From Neocallimastix lanati (nom. inval.) (taxonomy: Eukaryota; Neocallimastigomycota; Neocallimastigomycetes; Neocallimastigales; Neocallimastigaceae): a stretch of 28,098 nucleotides of DNA. Position numbers and translations under genes: made by a program. This document shows positions 26,919-28,098 of this stretch, in pieces. The stretch spans positions 1 to 28,098 of the forward strand of contig JACVTC010000447.1 of NCBI GenBank assembly GCA_016946835.1, in the 5' to 3' direction. The notes under the pieces were generated by a model. That model saw only the letters and a list, made by a program, of their open reading frames with translations, had not been told where the DNA came from and ran no database searches. Within the stretch, counting starts at the first letter, position 1; every line of letters starts with the position of its first letter.

Positions 26919-27258
26919 TGGTAAAGAATGAATTAATAACCTTTATTTTATTATTAATAATTCTTTACTAAATTGTACTTTCCTATATTCTTCATAACCT
27001 AAACCTCATTGTAAATTTAATTTATTTTGATATAAATTAATTTTAACTTGTAAATAATGTAAATAAATTTTAATTAATTACTTTATTGTTATATTATTAA
27101 ATATATGTATATATTAAAATACAATTGTAAATATTAAAATTATACTTTTAAGATACTAAATTATTAAAACTATTAATTAAATATTATTATAAAAATTATT
27201 ATAAAATTATTAAAATTATTAATTAAATATTATTCTAAAAATTATTATAAATTATTAA
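26919..27258 (+). repeat. E4 3' LTR, recognisable part
   Basis: Aligned with 21120-21459, with three differences (positions corresponding to AATTTG/AACTTG, AATCAC/AATTAC, AAAATA/AAACTA). The LTR may extend further into 27259-27750, where the 5' copy offers no comparison. Confidence 0.8.
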
Positions 27259-27755
27259 TTATTTATTATTAAAAATTATTATTAAAAATTTTATTTTATA
27301 AAAATATTATTTAAAATTATTATTAAATTTTATTAATTAAATATTATAAAAATTTTATTTTATTTGAAAATAATTACAAGTATTATTTAAAATAATTAAA
27401 GATTATTAAATTTATTATATTAATCTTTAAAAACAATTTATTTAACTTAAAATATCAAAGAAAATAGTAAAAACTATTTTCTATATATTTATTTTATAAT
27501 TATTTTTAATTAAATTATATTTGAATATTATATTATTATATTTATAAAAATTAAAACAAAAATGAATTATTGATATAAAATTAATTCAATAATTCTATAA
27601 AATTACTTAAATTATAAACAATTAATTATACTTTAAATTTATAAAAAAATATAAATATTGTAACAATTTCTTAAAAATTAAATATGTGTACTTTAAATAA
27701 AAAATTTTATATTAATAAAAAAAAATAAAAATTTTTAATAAAGAATTATTTTTTT
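27259..27755. other. Unassigned AT-rich sequence
   Basis: Almost pure A/T, with no ORF and no clear repeat of other parts of the window. It could be the rest of the E4 3' LTR, the leader or body of E5, or a mix. Confidence 0.4.
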
Positions 27756-27806
27756 ATTTAAAATCAAAGCAGGGTAATACCCGTCCCCCCCTGCTTGATT
27801 TTAAAT
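27756..27806 (-). other. Long GC-capped inverted repeat next to the E5 PBS
   Basis: Arms ATTTAAAATCAAAGCAGGG (27756-27774) and CCCTGCTTGATTTTAAAT (27789-27806) pair over about 18 bp with one bulged A, around a loop containing TAATACCCGTCCCC. In the orientation of the inferred E5 it would lie about 10 nt into the leader. Confidence 0.55.
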
Positions 27807-27815
27807 ATCTAAGTG

Positions 27816-27833
27816 TCAACCCCGAGTCTACCA
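27816..27833 (-). other. Putative E5 primer-binding site
   Basis: On the minus strand TGGTAGACTCGGGGTTGA lies two bases inside an LTR-like end TATCACA. It looks like the complement of a tRNA 3' end (CGAGTCTACCA). The inner part does not fit the usual C61 of a T-arm, so pairing may stop after about 12-14 nt. Confidence 0.45.
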
Positions 27834-27835
27834 TT

Positions 27836-28098
27836 TGTGATAAATATTATATATCTTTTTATCTTTATTAATATACTAATAAAATTATTTATAAAAATAA
27901 TTAAATTCATTAATAAAATAATTTATTTTATAACTTTTATTTATTAATTATTTATTATAAAAACTTATAATCCTAATTCTTAAGGTAATTAGTAAACCTC
28001 TAAACTTATCTAATTTTACAGCTAATTAGTACCTTTAAACATTCTTTTTATTATTATCTAATTGTACTGGACAATTAGTAACATTTTATTAAATAAAT
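27836..28098 (-). repeat. Putative E5 5' LTR (runs off the window)
   Basis: Starts TGTGATAAATATT on the plus strand, so it ends ...TTATCACA in element sense, next to the PBS-like site. It contains imperfect repeats of AATTAGTA...CTAATT (27991-28075), including an inverted pair CTAATTGT/ACAATTAG. The second LTR copy is outside the window, so this is unproven. Confidence 0.4.

Larger units (their letters stand above)
21120..27259 (+). mobile_element. E4: Ty3/gypsy element related to E2, pol broken
   Basis: Gag and Pol align with E2 throughout. The LTR start TGGTAAAGAATG occurs at 21120 and 26919. The LTR copies agree for 340 bp with three substitutions, then diverge abruptly. No tRNA-type PBS is visible after the 5' LTR. 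Pol carries three single-A indels near its end. The right boundary is uncertain. Confidence 0.85.

Noticed and set aside
27756-27806. Bacterial-type intrinsic terminator
   Set aside because: The hairpin has flanking A/T runs, but the window is eukaryotic and the site fits a leader hairpin beside a PBS.

Overview
The window is an AT-rich stretch of eukaryotic DNA built almost entirely of Ty3/gypsy-type LTR retrotransposons nested in or abutting one another. No ordinary host gene, tRNA or rRNA gene was found. Very high A+T, homopolymer A/T tracts up to 50 bases, Asn/Lys-rich proteins and chromodomain Ty3 elements with Tf1-like self-priming suggest an AT-rich fungus (an anaerobic gut fungus would fit). 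An amoebozoan such as a dictyostelid cannot be excluded from sequence alone.

Layout, left to right. Element E1 (minus strand, 1-5961) is a decayed chromodomain element. It has a 3' LTR at 1-563, cut by the window edge, a frameshifted gag-pol lacking reverse transcriptase/RNase H at 865-3766, a 1.6 kb leader, and a 5' LTR from 5402. Element E2 (plus) sits 13 bp from the outer end of that LTR. Its own 5' LTR (5962-6012 plus 13025-13845) was later split by element E3 (plus, 6013-13019), which is intact, has two LTRs that read as identical (736 bp each) and a 5-bp target duplication TATTT. E2 continues with a tRNA-type primer-binding site, a 1.45 kb structured leader, gag, pol and a 3' LTR (20245-21114). 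Element E4 (plus), a relative of E2, begins five bases later at 21120. Its pol is broken near the C-terminus by single-A indels, and its two LTRs agree for only the first 340 bp. At the right edge a minus-strand element E5 is suggested by a PBS-like 18-mer (27816-27833) and a TG-starting LTR (27836 onward). Inferred order: E1, then E4 and E2, then E3.

Three mechanisms stand out. (1) All three elements with separate gag and pol (E2, E3, E4) carry a -1 frameshift signal at the gag stop: a canonical slippery heptamer (TTTAAAC, AAAAAAC, TTTAAAT), a 6-7 nt spacer and a stem-loop. E2 and E4 can also form the same H-type pseudoknot. (2) E3 and E1 lack a tRNA PBS. In both, the sequence just inside the 5' LTR is complementary (13 and 11 nt) to an LTR segment 40-41 nt downstream of a TATA box, the arrangement expected for Tf1-like self-priming. 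(3) The leaders of E1 and E2, elements of different lineages, share a ~235-nt RNA-like module with conserved hairpin loops on substituted but still complementary stems. E2 also has seven tandem ~40-bp hairpins with compensatory arm changes just upstream of gag. These leader RNAs are the best candidates for something undescribed.
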